Counted from the first letter of the stretch, positions 16,221-24,834 are shown. The stretch: 64,000 nt of DNA from JAUVXJ01 sp034411995 (GCA_034411995.1 DAOUME010000013.1:77618-141617), one strand, 5' to 3'. A program made the numbers and translations. The notes: generated by a model from the letters alone, not told the origin.

Positions 16221-17000
16221 ATGGACGGACAGGCCGTCGACAAGGTCACCTACATCCGGTATGATGGGTACGGAAGCCAGCAGGAAGAGCGACCCGTGGT
16301 CCGCGAAGCCCCCTGGACCATCCACGTCAACGGCCAGGAACTGGTCACCCTTTACTGCACCCCCCACCAACTGAACTTCTTGGTGCTGGGCTTCCTCGCC
16401 TCTGAGGGGCTCATCGAGGACCTGGACGACGTACTTCTCCTCGAATCCTGTGAGGATCAAGAGGGGGTCATCGACGTCAAGCTCAACGGTCGAGAGGTCT
16501 CGTCCGGTGGCACTCCGATCCTCCTTTCGGGGTGCGGTCGAGGCGTCACCTTCGACGACCTCTCCGGGAGCCATCCCAAGATGCAATCCTCACTCCGGGT
16601 GTCCGCAGATCAAGTGTCGCGGCTGATGCGCGAGCTCCGACACCAGTCCCCCATCCACCAGGCAGCCGGAGGGACGCATTCCTCGGCCCTCTCCGACGGC
16701 GAACGGCTGCTGGTGGTGGCCGAGGACGTGGGCCGGCACAACACCCTGGACAAGATCAGGGGCCACTGCCTGTTCCACGGCATCTCCACCAAAGATCGCC
16801 TGCTCCTCACCACAGGACGCATCTCCTCGGAAATGGTGAGTAAGGCGGTGAAGATGGAAGTGCCCATCGTCGCCTCCCGCAGCACTCCTACAGACCTGGC
16901 GGTCAAGCTCGCTCGCGAGTGGGAGATGACCATCGTGGGCTACGTCCGCAGCGGGAAGATGAACATCTATAGCAGGGCGGACCGCGTAACCGCGCGCTGA
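16221..17000 (+). CDS. fdhD: Sulfur carrier protein FdhD
   Basis: FdhD hands sulphur from the IscS desulphurase to the molybdenum or tungsten bis-pterin cofactor of formate dehydrogenase. Family marks are HVNGQELVTLYCTPHQLNFL, GGTHSSALS, and EDVGRHNTLDKIRG, then LLTTGRISSEMVSKAVKM. The catalytic loop reads LSGCGRG with a single Cys (C105), where many family members have CxxC; the first Cys is the essential one in E. coli. ATG 16221 leaves a 13-bp gap after fdhE; a GTG at 16188 would overlap fdhE by 20 bp and is equally possible. Confidence 0.9.
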   Translation: MDGQAVDKVTYIRYDGYGSQQEERPVVREAPWTIHVNGQELVTLYCTPHQLNFLVLGFLASEGLIEDLDDVLLLESCEDQEGVIDVKLNGREVSSGGTPILLSGCGRGVTFDDLSGSHPKMQSSLRVSADQVSRLMRELRHQSPIHQAAGGTHSSALSDGERLLVVAEDVGRHNTLDKIRGHCLFHGISTKDRLLLTTGRISSEMVSKAVKMEVPIVASRSTPTDLAVKLAREWEMTIVGYVRSGKMNIYSRADRVTAR

Positions 17001-17045
17001 CCCACACTCCATCGTCTGGTCGAGCGGATTTGTGAACTTTTCTAC

Positions 17046-17074
17046 TTGACAATCGTTCGCCATTGAGGTATAAT
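17046..17074 (+). promoter_or_regulatory. Perfect-consensus sigma-70 promoter of the Fur-family gene
   Basis: TTGACA (17046-17051), exactly 17 bp, TATAAT (17069-17074). A second TATAAT follows at 17078-17083, and the A+T-rich stretch GCTATAATTTGATAACAG could hold a Fur/PerR-type operator. This is the only perfect promoter seen in the window and sits at the head of the oxygen-defence island. Confidence 0.85.
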
Positions 17075-17116
17075 GGCTATAATTTGATAACAGATGTTAG
17101 TAGAGAGCTCATCGAA

Positions 17117-17542
17117 ATGAGGTCGGTCGAGGAGTTGTGTGAGGTCCTGCGGGAGCGGGGGCAGAAGGTCACTCCCCAGCGCCGCCACATCTTCGAAGCC
17201 TTGCACCATAGCCCAGAGCACCCTTCCGCCGAGGACATCTACGACGCGGTGCGCGAGGTTTTGCCCGACATCTCGCTGGCCACGGTCTACCATACCCTGA
17301 ACGACCTGGCGGCGATGGGCGAACTGGTGGAGCTCGATCTGGGAGAGGGCAAAAGCCGGTACGACACCGTTACCGACGGGCATCCGCACCTGGTGTGCCA
17401 GGTTTGCCGAAGAGTGGAAGACGTTGCGCTCGACCTCGATTGTGTCCAACTCCTCCGGGAAGAGACACACGGCTATCAGATCGAGCGCTGCGCAGTGGTG
17501 TTCTACGGCCTCTGCCCCGAATGCCAGGCTGGCGTTGATTGA
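17117..17542 (+). CDS. Fur/PerR-family metal-dependent repressor
   Basis: A 141-aa Fur-family regulator. The winged helix is GQKVTPQRRHIFEALHHSP...SAEDIYDAVREVLPDISLATVYHTLNDL, followed by the dimer and metal domain with GHPHLVCQVC and a final GLCPEC. The two CxxC pairs form the usual structural zinc site. Its place directly ahead of rubredoxin, flavodiiron and rubrerythrin genes suggests a PerR-like peroxide sensor, but sequence alone does not separate PerR from Fur. ATG 17117 is preferred; the TTG at 17063 lies upstream of the -10 box and cannot be the start. Confidence 0.88.
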   Translation: MRSVEELCEVLRERGQKVTPQRRHIFEALHHSPEHPSAEDIYDAVREVLPDISLATVYHTLNDLAAMGELVELDLGEGKSRYDTVTDGHPHLVCQVCRRVEDVALDLDCVQLLREETHGYQIERCAVVFYGLCPECQAGVD

Positions 17543-17582
17543 TCGCGGCCCACACGAGGGCAAGACGAGAAAGGAGATCAGA

Positions 17583-17747
17583 ATGGAAAAGTGGGAATGT
17601 CTGGCCTGCGGCTACATCTACGACCCTGCGGTAGGAGATCCTGACAACGGTGTCCCCCCTGGCACACGCTTCGAGGACCTGCCCGATGACTGGGTCTGCC
17701 CCGAGTGCGGCGCCGAGAAGGACATGTTCCAGAAGCTGGAAGAGTAG
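17583..17747 (+). CDS. Rubredoxin
   Basis: A 54-aa one-iron electron carrier. All four ligands are present: C6, C9, C39 and C42 (CLACGYIYDP and DWVCPECGAEKDMF). The ATG follows AAAGGAG. It lies 2 bp before the flavodiiron gene, its likely electron acceptor, and shares an operon with a rubredoxin-reductase-like flavoprotein. Confidence 0.97.
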   Translation: MEKWECLACGYIYDPAVGDPDNGVPPGTRFEDLPDDWVCPECGAEKDMFQKLEE

Positions 17748-17749
17748 AC

Positions 17750-18922
17750 ATGGAGCCCATAGAGATCAAAGATGGCATCTACTGGATAGGGGCGCTGGAT
17801 CCAGACCTCCGACTCTTCGACATCCTCTTCCCAACCGAGGGGGGCACGACCTACAACTCCTATCTCGTCAGGGGCGAGAAGGTGGCGGTGGTGGACACGG
17901 TGAAGGGGCGCTGCTACGACCAGTTTCTCTCACGCCTCACCTCGCTGGTCGCGCCGAAAGACGTGGACTACGTGATCTGCAACCACATGGAGCCCGACCA
18001 CTCGGGAGCGCTCGCTACGTTCCTCGAAGAGGCGAAAAACGCTCAGGTGATCGTCTCCAGGACCGGCGAACACTACGTCCGCAACATCCTCAACGCCGAC
18101 GTGGCGCCTCTCAAGATGGGCGATGGCGACGTCCTCGATCTGGGAGGTAAGACGCTGCGCTTTGTCTCCGCACCCTTCCTGCACTGGCCGGACACCATGT
18201 TCACCTACGCCGTGGAGGACCAGGTCCTGCTCCCCTGCGACGTCCTGGGCAGTCACTTCTGCGACGAGCGTATGTTCGACGATCTGGTAGGGGATTTCAG
18301 TGGTCAGTTCGAGTACTACTACCAGGGCATCATGAGGCCGTTCAAGGACAAGATGCTCCAGGCCCTGGACAAGATCCAGGATCTGGAGATCAGCATCATC
18401 GCCCCGTCGCACGGTCCGATTCTGCGCGCCGATCCGTGGAAGTACGTGAACCAGTACAGGGAGTGGAGCAGCCTGCCGGCCATCACCAAGAAAGTGCTCA
18501 TCTTCTACGCCAGCGCTCACGGCAACACCCAGATGATGGCCGAAGAGATCGCGAGAGGCGCCGCCATCGAGGGGGTCGAGGTCTTGTCCTTCGACCTGAC
18601 CGAGACGGCCCCCGGCGACGTCCTGGACCTTATCGAGTCCGCGCAGGCGCTGATTGTCGGGTCGCCGACCATCAATGGCGACGCCGTGAAGCCGGTCTGG
18701 GACCTGCTCTCCAGTCTGGCCACCATCAGGTTGCGCGGCAAGGTGGGAGCTGCCTTCGGCTCCTACGGCTGGAGCGGGGAAGCGGTGGGCATGATCGAGG
18801 ACAGACTCAAGGGCCTGAAGTTCAAGGTCCCGGAGCCAGGCCTGCGATTCACGCTGGTGCCCACGAGAGAGGAACTGGAGTCCTGCCGACAGTTCGGCGC
18901 CAAGATAGCAGAGAGCCTGTAA
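17750..18922 (+). CDS. Flavodiiron protein (FprA type), O2/NO reductase
   Basis: A 390-aa cytoplasmic enzyme that reduces O2 to water or NO to N2O with electrons from rubredoxin. The beta-lactamase-like domain carries the full diiron set H79-x-E81-x-D83-H84, H145, D164 and H221. The flavodoxin domain (about 250-390) starts KVLIFYASAHGNTQMMAEEIA, the FMN phosphate loop. No iron ligand is missing. It is packed between rubredoxin and the FAD reductase, which supports an NAD(P)H-reductase-rubredoxin-FprA chain. Confidence 0.95.
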   Translation: MEPIEIKDGIYWIGALDPDLRLFDILFPTEGGTTYNSYLVRGEKVAVVDTVKGRCYDQFLSRLTSLVAPKDVDYVICNHMEPDHSGALATFLEEAKNAQVIVSRTGEHYVRNILNADVAPLKMGDGDVLDLGGKTLRFVSAPFLHWPDTMFTYAVEDQVLLPCDVLGSHFCDERMFDDLVGDFSGQFEYYYQGIMRPFKDKMLQALDKIQDLEISIIAPSHGPILRADPWKYVNQYREWSSLPAITKKVLIFYASAHGNTQMMAEEIARGAAIEGVEVLSFDLTETAPGDVLDLIESAQALIVGSPTINGDAVKPVWDLLSSLATIRLRGKVGAAFGSYGWSGEAVGMIEDRLKGLKFKVPEPGLRFTLVPTREELESCRQFGAKIAESL

Positions 18923-18925
18923 CCA

Positions 18926-20152
18926 GTGAACTTCGTCATCGCCGGGAATGGGATCGCCGCGATCACCGCAGCTCGCACCATCGCCGCCGCGCATCTCGAG
19001 GCGACAATCGAAATCTACACGGACGAGCCCCACCCGTACTACCAGCGTCCGAGGCTCATCCAGTTCCTGGCGGGTGGCCTGCAACTGGCGGACCTCTACG
19101 CCTATCCACCTGAGTGGTACAGGAGCAAAGGGATCACCATCCATCTGGCCACGGCGGTGACGGAGCTCGACGCCGCAACCCGGCGGCTGGCGCTCGACAA
19201 CGGTGAAGAGGTTTCCTACGACCGTCTCCTCCTGGCGGTCGGCAGCAGCCCCTTCCAGCCACCACTGGAGGGCATGAGGCAGGAAGGCGTCTTCACCCTC
19301 CGGACCATCGACGACGCGCTGGCCATCAAGAGCCACGCAGAGAGTTGCCTGGCCAGAGGCCAGAGAGACGCAGTGATCATCGGCGGTGGGCTCCTGGGCC
19401 TGGAATGCGCCCACGCTCTGGCGACCCTCGGCCTGGAGGTCACGGTGCTGCAGCGAGGTCCCTGGCTGCTCCACAAACAGATCGACCAGCAAGGGGCCGT
19501 GGTGCTCGAAGACCTGTTGAGGCGGCTGGGCGTTCGCTGTCTGTCCAACGTGGTGCCGGAGGCCATCTTGTCAGATGGCGGTGCCTCCGGCGTGCGGCTG
19601 GAAGACGGGCGCACAGTGAGTGGCCACCTCGTACTGTGCGCGGCAGGCGTGAGGTCCAACGCAGACCTGGCGAAGGGTGCGGGCCTGAAGGTCGACCATG
19701 GGGTGCTGGTGGACAGCGAGATGCGCACCAGTGCCGACCAGGTGTACGCCGCTGGAGACGTGGCTCAGTACGGCCGAGAGATGTGGTGCATCATCCCCGC
19801 TGCGGTGAATCAGGCCAGGGTGGCGGGAGCCAACATGGTGTCTCCCGGATCGGCGACCTACGGCGGCACGGTACCCTCGACGACCTTGAAGGTCGTGGGG
19901 GCGGATCTGACCTCCGTGGGCCTTATCAACGCGCCGGACGATGGCTACACTGAGCTCAGGAGATCGGACCCGGCCTCTGGCGTCTATCAGAAGCTGGTCC
20001 TGCACGAGGGCCACGTCGTGGGCGCCATCCTCCTCGGGGCCAGGGAGCGGGTACCGGCGGTGTCCAGGCTGATCAAAGAGGGCACCGACGTCTCAGCTTA
20101 CGCTGATCGTCTGCTGGACGACGCCTTCCACCTCGCAGAGGCACTACCCTAG
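18926..20152 (+). CDS. FAD-dependent NAD(P)H:rubredoxin oxidoreductase-like protein
   Basis: A 408-aa pyridine nucleotide-disulphide oxidoreductase fold. The N-terminal FAD motif is IAGNGIAAITAARTI, the NAD(P) motif IIGGGLLGLECAHALATLGLEVTVLQ (about 150-175), and the second FAD motif VYAAGDVAQY (about 275). It lacks the redox CxxC of disulphide reductases, as expected for rubredoxin or nitrite-type reductases. It probably reduces the rubredoxin two genes upstream. The GTG start is 3 bp after the fprA stop. Confidence 0.88.
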   Translation: MNFVIAGNGIAAITAARTIAAAHLEATIEIYTDEPHPYYQRPRLIQFLAGGLQLADLYAYPPEWYRSKGITIHLATAVTELDAATRRLALDNGEEVSYDRLLLAVGSSPFQPPLEGMRQEGVFTLRTIDDALAIKSHAESCLARGQRDAVIIGGGLLGLECAHALATLGLEVTVLQRGPWLLHKQIDQQGAVVLEDLLRRLGVRCLSNVVPEAILSDGGASGVRLEDGRTVSGHLVLCAAGVRSNADLAKGAGLKVDHGVLVDSEMRTSADQVYAAGDVAQYGREMWCIIPAAVNQARVAGANMVSPGSATYGGTVPSTTLKVVGADLTSVGLINAPDDGYTELRRSDPASGVYQKLVLHEGHVVGAILLGARERVPAVSRLIKEGTDVSAYADRLLDDAFHLAEALP

Positions 20153-20173
20153 ATAAGGAGTAGAGATCATCAG

Positions 20174-20677
20174 ATGAGAAAGATGACCGAAAGTAATCTA
20201 CAGGCAGCCTTCTCGGGCGAAAGCCAGGCCCACATGAGGTATCTGATCTTCGCTGACAAAGCAGAGACAGATCGTCACGCCAACGTGACCAGGCTCTTCA
20301 GGGCCATCGCCTTTGCTGAGCAGGTGCACGCCACCAACCACTTCAAGACCCTCGGCGGCATAGAGGCCACGGCCGGCAACCTCCAGAGCGCGATCAACGG
20401 CGAGACCTACGAGGTGGAGGAGATGTATCCCGCCTTCAGGGCTGTGGCCGAGCTGCAGGACGAGAAGGGCGCAGTCCGCTCCACCACCTGGGCCCTGGAA
20501 GCGGAGAAGGTGCACGCCGAGCTGTACGGCCAGGCCAAAGCCGCGGTGGAAGGCGGCGCGGACGTGCAGCTCGACGAGATACACGTCTGTGAGCTCTGCG
20601 GCTGGACCGGGACCGGCGAAAAGCCGGAAAGATGTCCCATCTGCGGAGCGAAAAAGGAGAGAATCCGAACCTTCTAG
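20174..20677 (+). CDS. Rubrerythrin (peroxidase), copy 1
   Basis: A 167-aa classical rubrerythrin. The four-helix diiron domain has ExxH pairs (AFSGESQAHMRY, AFAEQVHATNHF, WALEAEKVHAELY) and a C-terminal rubredoxin-like domain CELCGW...CPICGAKK. It reduces hydrogen peroxide with electrons from rubredoxin or a reductase. ATG 20174 follows AAGGAG; ATG 20183 (MTESN) is an alternative. It is the fourth structural gene of the oxygen-defence operon. Confidence 0.95.
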   Translation: MRKMTESNLQAAFSGESQAHMRYLIFADKAETDRHANVTRLFRAIAFAEQVHATNHFKTLGGIEATAGNLQSAINGETYEVEEMYPAFRAVAELQDEKGAVRSTTWALEAEKVHAELYGQAKAAVEGGADVQLDEIHVCELCGWTGTGEKPERCPICGAKKERIRTF

Positions 20678-20740
20678 CCATCCTGCGAGACCGTGGCCCC
20701 ACGAAGGGTGTCCGGCCCCGTCAGGGTAAGGAGGACATAG

Positions 20741-21265
20741 ATGAGCCTCGACGGAAAGCGTATAGCTGTTCTGGCCGAAGACCTCTACCAGGAGTTGGAG
20801 CTCTGGTATCCGGTGCTGCGCCTGCGAGAGGCCGGAGCCGAGGTGGTCATCGTGGGCACGGGCAGCGCTCAGGAGTACACCGGCAAGCACGGATACCCGG
20901 TCACCGTGGATGCGGTGGCCGGCGACGTCGAGGCCGGTGACTTCGATGCGCTGGTCGTTCCCGGGGGATACGCCCCCGACAGGCTGCGGCGCTATCCGGC
21001 GGTCAACAACCTGGCGCGGGAGATGTTTCTCCAGAACAAGGTGGTCGCCGCCATTTGTCACGCCGCCTGGGTCCTCGTCTCCGCTGATGTGCTGCGCGGC
21101 CGGACGGCCACCTGTTTCAGCGGGATCAAAGACGACCTCATCAACGCTGGAGCCAACTACGTGGATCGGGAGGTGGTGCGGGACGGCAATCTGATCACCT
21201 CTCGCGAGCCGGATGACCTGCCCGCCTTCTGCCGGGAAATCATCGCCGCCTTGGAGGCACAATAG
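20741..21265 (+). CDS. DJ-1/PfpI family protein
   Basis: A 174-aa class I glutamine-amidotransferase-like protein. The conserved acidic residue lies in LYQELELWYPVLRLREAG, and the nucleophile elbow is AAICHAAWVL with the catalytic Cys at about 107. PfpI members are proteases, deglycases or stress chaperones; the placement between rubrerythrin and superoxide reductase suggests a stress role. The ATG follows AAGGAGG. Confidence 0.9.
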   Translation: MSLDGKRIAVLAEDLYQELELWYPVLRLREAGAEVVIVGTGSAQEYTGKHGYPVTVDAVAGDVEAGDFDALVVPGGYAPDRLRRYPAVNNLAREMFLQNKVVAAICHAAWVLVSADVLRGRTATCFSGIKDDLINAGANYVDREVVRDGNLITSREPDDLPAFCREIIAALEAQ

Positions 21266-21290
21266 GGGCGACCCGGCGGGTCGCGCCTAC
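21263..21290. repeat. REP-like palindrome
   Basis: TAGGGGCGACCCG and CGGGTCGCGCCTAC form a near-perfect inverted repeat starting at the stop of the PfpI gene. It shares the TAGGGGC edge with the repeats at 9.1-10.2 kb. The rest of 21291-21464 has no visible gene. Confidence 0.6.
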
Positions 21291-21464
21291 ACGGCAGACT
21301 GCGCCGCGGGAGCCTCGCCTGGCTTTGAGGTGGCGATCGCCGCGCCATAAAGAGGTGCTGCAACCCAGCGGATTAACGCCCTGTGAGGAACACGTCACCG
21401 GGCACGAAGGAAGACAGGCCATCTAGCAGACGCTCAACCGATCAAGAAAGGGAAGGGATGAAAC

Positions 21465-21833
21465 ATGGCAGAGGAATTCTCACTGACGGAAATGAACCGC
21501 GTCGATCCTAACAACATGACCGACATGATGCGCAAGCACGCCCCGATCATCGAAACGCCCGACAAAGTGACGGCTGGGCAGGCCTTCACCGCTACGATCA
21601 AGGTGGGTGGCATCGACGGGGTCGAGCATCCCAACGTCCTGGGCCACTGGATCGACTCGGTGGCCTTGTACGCGGGAGATCGGCCGCTGGCCCGAGTCGG
21701 GTTCGCGCCGGCTGTCTCCCAGCCGCAGGCTACCCTTAGCCTCATCTTGGAGGAGTCGGCGACTCTACGCCTCGTCGCCTCATGCAACATGCACGGAGTC
21801 TGGCAATCCACCAGGAGGGTGAACGTCTCCTAG
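21465..21833 (+). CDS. Superoxide reductase (neelaredoxin type)
   Basis: A 122-aa one-iron superoxide reductase that converts superoxide to peroxide with rubredoxin electrons. The Fe(His)4Cys centre is complete: H25 (RKHAP), H55 and H61 (VEHPNVLGHWIDS), and C107 and H110 (CNMHGVW). There is no N-terminal desulforedoxin domain. The residue before the conserved Lys24 is Arg23, where most family members have the EKHxP glutamate that can occupy the sixth iron site. Its neighbours remove the peroxide it makes. Confidence 0.93.
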   Translation: MAEEFSLTEMNRVDPNNMTDMMRKHAPIIETPDKVTAGQAFTATIKVGGIDGVEHPNVLGHWIDSVALYAGDRPLARVGFAPAVSQPQATLSLILEESATLRLVASCNMHGVWQSTRRVNVS

Positions 21834-22025
21834 GTGCATCGCTATCCGTCGCGGCAACTGGTGAGGGACATCGCGTATCGCGTCGGGGCCAGTTCTGTCT
21901 TGCCTGGCGTCGATGCACAGGCTGGTGGGACCAAAGCAGGCCCGGCAGAGCCTCGACCGGTGGTGCCGCACCGCACTGAGCTTGGCCCCGAACCGCGGGC
22001 CTGTAGATCAGGGAAGGGAGAAAGA

Positions 22026-22889
22026 ATGAGCGGACAAGATCCAGCGAAAGTCATCGCCATGCTCAACGAGGACATCAAGGGCGAGCACGCGGCCATCGTC
22101 CAGTATCTCCGTCATGCCTACGCCATCGGCGAGGGTGAGATGGCCTGCGAGATCGAAGCCATGGCCAGGGACGAGATGCGTCACCTGGAGTGGCTGTCCG
22201 AGACCGTGGTGGAGCTGGGCGGCGAGCCCACACTGGACCGCGCCGAGATGACCATCGGCGGGGCCACCATCACCGAATGGATGCGGCGCGACGTGGGCCT
22301 CGAGGAAGACGCCATCGCCCTCTACGAGCAGCACATCGCGGCCATCGAAGATCCCAAGATCAAGAGACTGCTGCGCCGCATCGTCTCCGACGAGACCTCC
22401 CACCGTCACGACTTCCAGCACTTCGTGGACAAGTCGAAGAAGAAAGGCCTGGAGCCTGTGGCCCCACTGGAGGCTCCCACCGGCAAGCCCAGCAAGCTGG
22501 CGGAGATGCTCAACTGGGGCGTGCGCCACGAGTACACCGTCGTCCTGCAATACCTCTACCACTCCTTCCTGACCCCTGACGAGGAAGTCAGCGAGCAGAT
22601 GCAGGATCAGGCCGTCAACGAGATGCAGCACCTGGGCTGGCTCGCCGAAGAGCTGACGGGTTCCGGCGGCGTGCCCGACATCGAGGAGACAGGCGTGGAT
22701 CGCTCCAGGGATACCGCCGACATGCTGCGCGCGGATATCGCGGTGGAGCGCGATGTCACCGAGGAGTACACCCGGCAGATCGCTGAAGTGGACGATCCAG
22801 ACCTGAAGCGACTCCTCGCCCGCATCCGCGACAACGAGATCTACCACGACGAACTATTCAACGATCTCCTGGACGAAGTGAGCGGGTAG
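22026..22889 (+). CDS. Duplicated ferritin-like (bacterioferritin/DUF892-type) protein
   Basis: A 287-aa protein built from two ferritin-like four-helix domains in tandem. The first (about 1-145) has EHAAIVQYLRHAY, ARDEMRHLEWL and SDETSHRHDF; the second (about 165-287) has RHEYTVVLQYLYHSF, AVNEMQHLGWLAEEL and RDNEIYHDELF. Each keeps the Glu and ExxH residues for a diiron site. It could store iron or consume peroxide. ATG 22026 follows GGGAGAAAG. The 192 bp before it hold no gene. Confidence 0.85.
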   Translation: MSGQDPAKVIAMLNEDIKGEHAAIVQYLRHAYAIGEGEMACEIEAMARDEMRHLEWLSETVVELGGEPTLDRAEMTIGGATITEWMRRDVGLEEDAIALYEQHIAAIEDPKIKRLLRRIVSDETSHRHDFQHFVDKSKKKGLEPVAPLEAPTGKPSKLAEMLNWGVRHEYTVVLQYLYHSFLTPDEEVSEQMQDQAVNEMQHLGWLAEELTGSGGVPDIEETGVDRSRDTADMLRADIAVERDVTEEYTRQIAEVDDPDLKRLLARIRDNEIYHDELFNDLLDEVSG

Positions 22890-22895
22890 ACAGCG

Positions 22896-23483
22896 ATGCG
22901 CCTGAAGGTGCTTGGCTTAGCGGCCAGCCCGCGCCGCCACGGAAACACGGAGCTGCTCCTCGATCAGGTCCTTGGGGGCGCAGCCAGCAAAGGTGCCCAG
23001 ACCGAGAAGGTCATCCTCGGAGCCATGAACATCGCTCCCTGCGACGAATGCGAAGGCTGTTACGAGACGGGTAGGTGCATCGTGCAGGATGACTACCAGT
23101 TGCTCTATCCGAAGTTGATCAAGGCCGAGAGGATCGTACTCGCTGCCCCGATCTTCTTCCTGGGTCTGCCAGCCCAGGCCAAGGCCTTCATCGACCGCTG
23201 CCAATGCTTCTGGGCGCGTAAGTACGTGTTGGAGGACCCTCTGCCACCCACCGACACCGGGGTGCAGCGTCAGGGCTTCCTCATCGCCACGGCCGGTGGT
23301 GCCGAGACCAGCTTTCGCTGCGCAGTGACAACTCTGAAAGCCTTTCTTCGCGCCCTCGATGCCGTGTATGGAGGCGAGCTGACCTACGCAGGGATGGACC
23401 AGAAGGGAGCTATCCTGCACCATGCCACCGCCCTGGAGGACGCGCTCGCCCTGGGGAAGAGGCTGGCGGTTCCGGAAAAGTGA
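22896..23483 (+). CDS. Flavodoxin-fold NAD(P)H-dependent FMN reductase
   Basis: A 195-aa flavodoxin-like reductase. It has the FMN phosphate loop GLAASPRRHGNTELLLDQVL, then a cysteine cluster CDECEGCYETGRC (about 49-61) and APIFFLGLPAQAKAFIDR, the signature of iron-sulphur flavoproteins and related reductases. The compact cysteine motif could hold an Fe-S cluster. It starts 6 bp after the ferritin-like gene. Confidence 0.85.
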   Translation: MRLKVLGLAASPRRHGNTELLLDQVLGGAASKGAQTEKVILGAMNIAPCDECEGCYETGRCIVQDDYQLLYPKLIKAERIVLAAPIFFLGLPAQAKAFIDRCQCFWARKYVLEDPLPPTDTGVQRQGFLIATAGGAETSFRCAVTTLKAFLRALDAVYGGELTYAGMDQKGAILHHATALEDALALGKRLAVPEK

Positions 23484-23541
23484 TGGTCGCACGACGCTCG
23501 GTCAGCAGGGAAACGCGTCGACCGCACATGAGATCACGAAG

Positions 23542-24192
23542 GTGAAGATCGCAGAGGAACTCGAAGAAGAGGAGATCGGCGAGGACTTCGGCGAACTGGT
23601 GAAGTTTACCATCGGCGGGTTTGCTGGAGGCCTGGCCCTCGGAGTTCTGCTGGACTCCTTCGGTCTCCAGCTCAGTCCTGTAGGACAGTGGCTGGTACGC
23701 ACCCTCTCGGGCGAGGGGGAGAGCGTCTTCGAAGGTTTCTATGCCCTGCGGCAGCGGTTTCGTCGCGCCAGGGGCACCATGGCCGAGGCCTATGGCTGGG
23801 GCAAACTACTGGGAATGATGGCACCATGGATCGTGGACTGGGGCAGCCGCACACTGGGTGTGGCCGTCTACGGCGTTCAGGGGTTCTATATCCCCTATCT
23901 CTATTCTATGAGCGACCAGATCGGAGCAAACGTCTCCGGGCTTCTGTTCCTGCGTCGGCAGGAAGGCTCGTGGCCGGCCGCGATGGGCCGCTACCTGCGC
24001 CATCCGGTTCTGCTGACCAGCCTGATGGTGGTCCTGCTCGTTCCCGCGGGACTGTTCCTGGCGCGCGTGGGGGGATTCAGTCCCACCACACAGACCTACA
24101 CCGCCCTGGAGGCCATGGCCGCCAACCTCTGCTGGGTTCCGCCCCTTGTGGGCGCCCTGGTAGAGAGGTTTGGGCCCAACCCGCCGGCCTGA
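23542..24192 (+). CDS. Membrane protein of unknown function
   Basis: A 216-aa protein starting at GTG 23542 with an acidic N-terminus (EELEEEEIGEDFGE). It has hydrophobic stretches at about 18-40 (FTIGGFAGGLALGVLLDSF), 95-115, and 155-178 (LLTSLMVVLLVPAGLFLA), giving three or four membrane segments. I do not recognise a family. It is co-directional with the surrounding redox genes and may anchor one of them. The longer frame beginning at 23422 overlaps the flavin reductase and is unlikely. Confidence 0.6.
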   Translation: MKIAEELEEEEIGEDFGELVKFTIGGFAGGLALGVLLDSFGLQLSPVGQWLVRTLSGEGESVFEGFYALRQRFRRARGTMAEAYGWGKLLGMMAPWIVDWGSRTLGVAVYGVQGFYIPYLYSMSDQIGANVSGLLFLRRQEGSWPAAMGRYLRHPVLLTSLMVVLLVPAGLFLARVGGFSPTTQTYTALEAMAANLCWVPPLVGALVERFGPNPPA

Positions 24193-24273
24193 GGGTGCAG
24201 GTCGCCGTCGTGAGGCGCCTGCACCATGCACCGGGCTTCCCGGTCGTGGACGAGACGGGCGAAAGGTGAGAAG

Positions 24274-24834
24274 ATGGACTCAAGTCGTGTGCCGCCGGGC
24301 CAGCGGCTGACGGACAAGTTCCCGGTTCTGCACTACGGGAGCATACCGAAATTCGACCGGGAGACGTGGGGTCTTCAGATATTCGGCCTCGTCGAAGAGC
24401 CTCTCACCCTGTCCTACGACCAGTTCCTCCAGTTGCCAGCGACGAGGATCGTGGCCGACATCCACTGTGTCACCACCTGGAGCAAGCTGGACACCGTATG
24501 GGAAGGCGTGCTGTTCCGAGATCTGATCGGGCTGGTCGAGGTCAAACCAGACTCCAGGTTCGTCCTGGTGCACTGCGAGCAGGGCTTCACCACCAACCTG
24601 CCTCTGGAAGTCCTCATGGACGACGACGTGCTCCTGGCCTACCGCTACGATGATCTGCCCCTCACTCCCGAGCATGGCTACCCCTTGCGGTTGGTCGTGC
24701 CCAAGAGGTATTTCTGGAAGAGCGCCAAGTGGGTGCGAGGCCTGGAGCTTATGGCCCGCGATCGCCTGGGCTTCTGGGAATCGCGAGGCTACCACAACGA
24801 CGCGGACCCCTGGAAGGAGGAACGGTACGCCTAG
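24274..24834 (+). CDS. Sulfite oxidase-like molybdopterin oxidoreductase
   Basis: A 186-aa protein with the Mo-cofactor fold of sulphite oxidase/YedY. Marks are LQIFGLVEEPLTLSYDQFLQLP, then the Mo-ligand cysteine in ADIHCVTTWS (C65), VLVHCEQGFTTNLPLE, and YPLRLVVPKRYFWKSAKWVRG. No signal peptide is seen, so it would work in the cytoplasm, unlike MsrP. The substrate is unknown. Its stop shares a base with the next gene's GTG (TAGTG). Confidence 0.88.
   Translation: MDSSRVPPGQRLTDKFPVLHYGSIPKFDRETWGLQIFGLVEEPLTLSYDQFLQLPATRIVADIHCVTTWSKLDTVWEGVLFRDLIGLVEVKPDSRFVLVHCEQGFTTNLPLEVLMDDDVLLAYRYDDLPLTPEHGYPLRLVVPKRYFWKSAKWVRGLELMARDRLGFWESRGYHNDADPWKEERYA

Noticed and set aside
17069..17083. Repeated TATAAT as a definite PerR box
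   Set aside because: The second TATAAT lies in direct, not inverted, orientation, so a 7-1-7 inverted PerR/Fur box cannot be drawn with confidence.
17930..19492. 520-aa minus-strand open frame opposite fprA and the rubredoxin reductase gene
   Set aside because: It lies wholly antisense to two genes with clear catalytic motifs. Its translation is low-complexity and family-free, as expected for shadow frames in high-GC DNA.
20198..21262. 354-aa minus-strand frame across rubrerythrin and PfpI
   Set aside because: It overlaps two genes with complete active sites and a non-coding gap between them; no recognisable domain.
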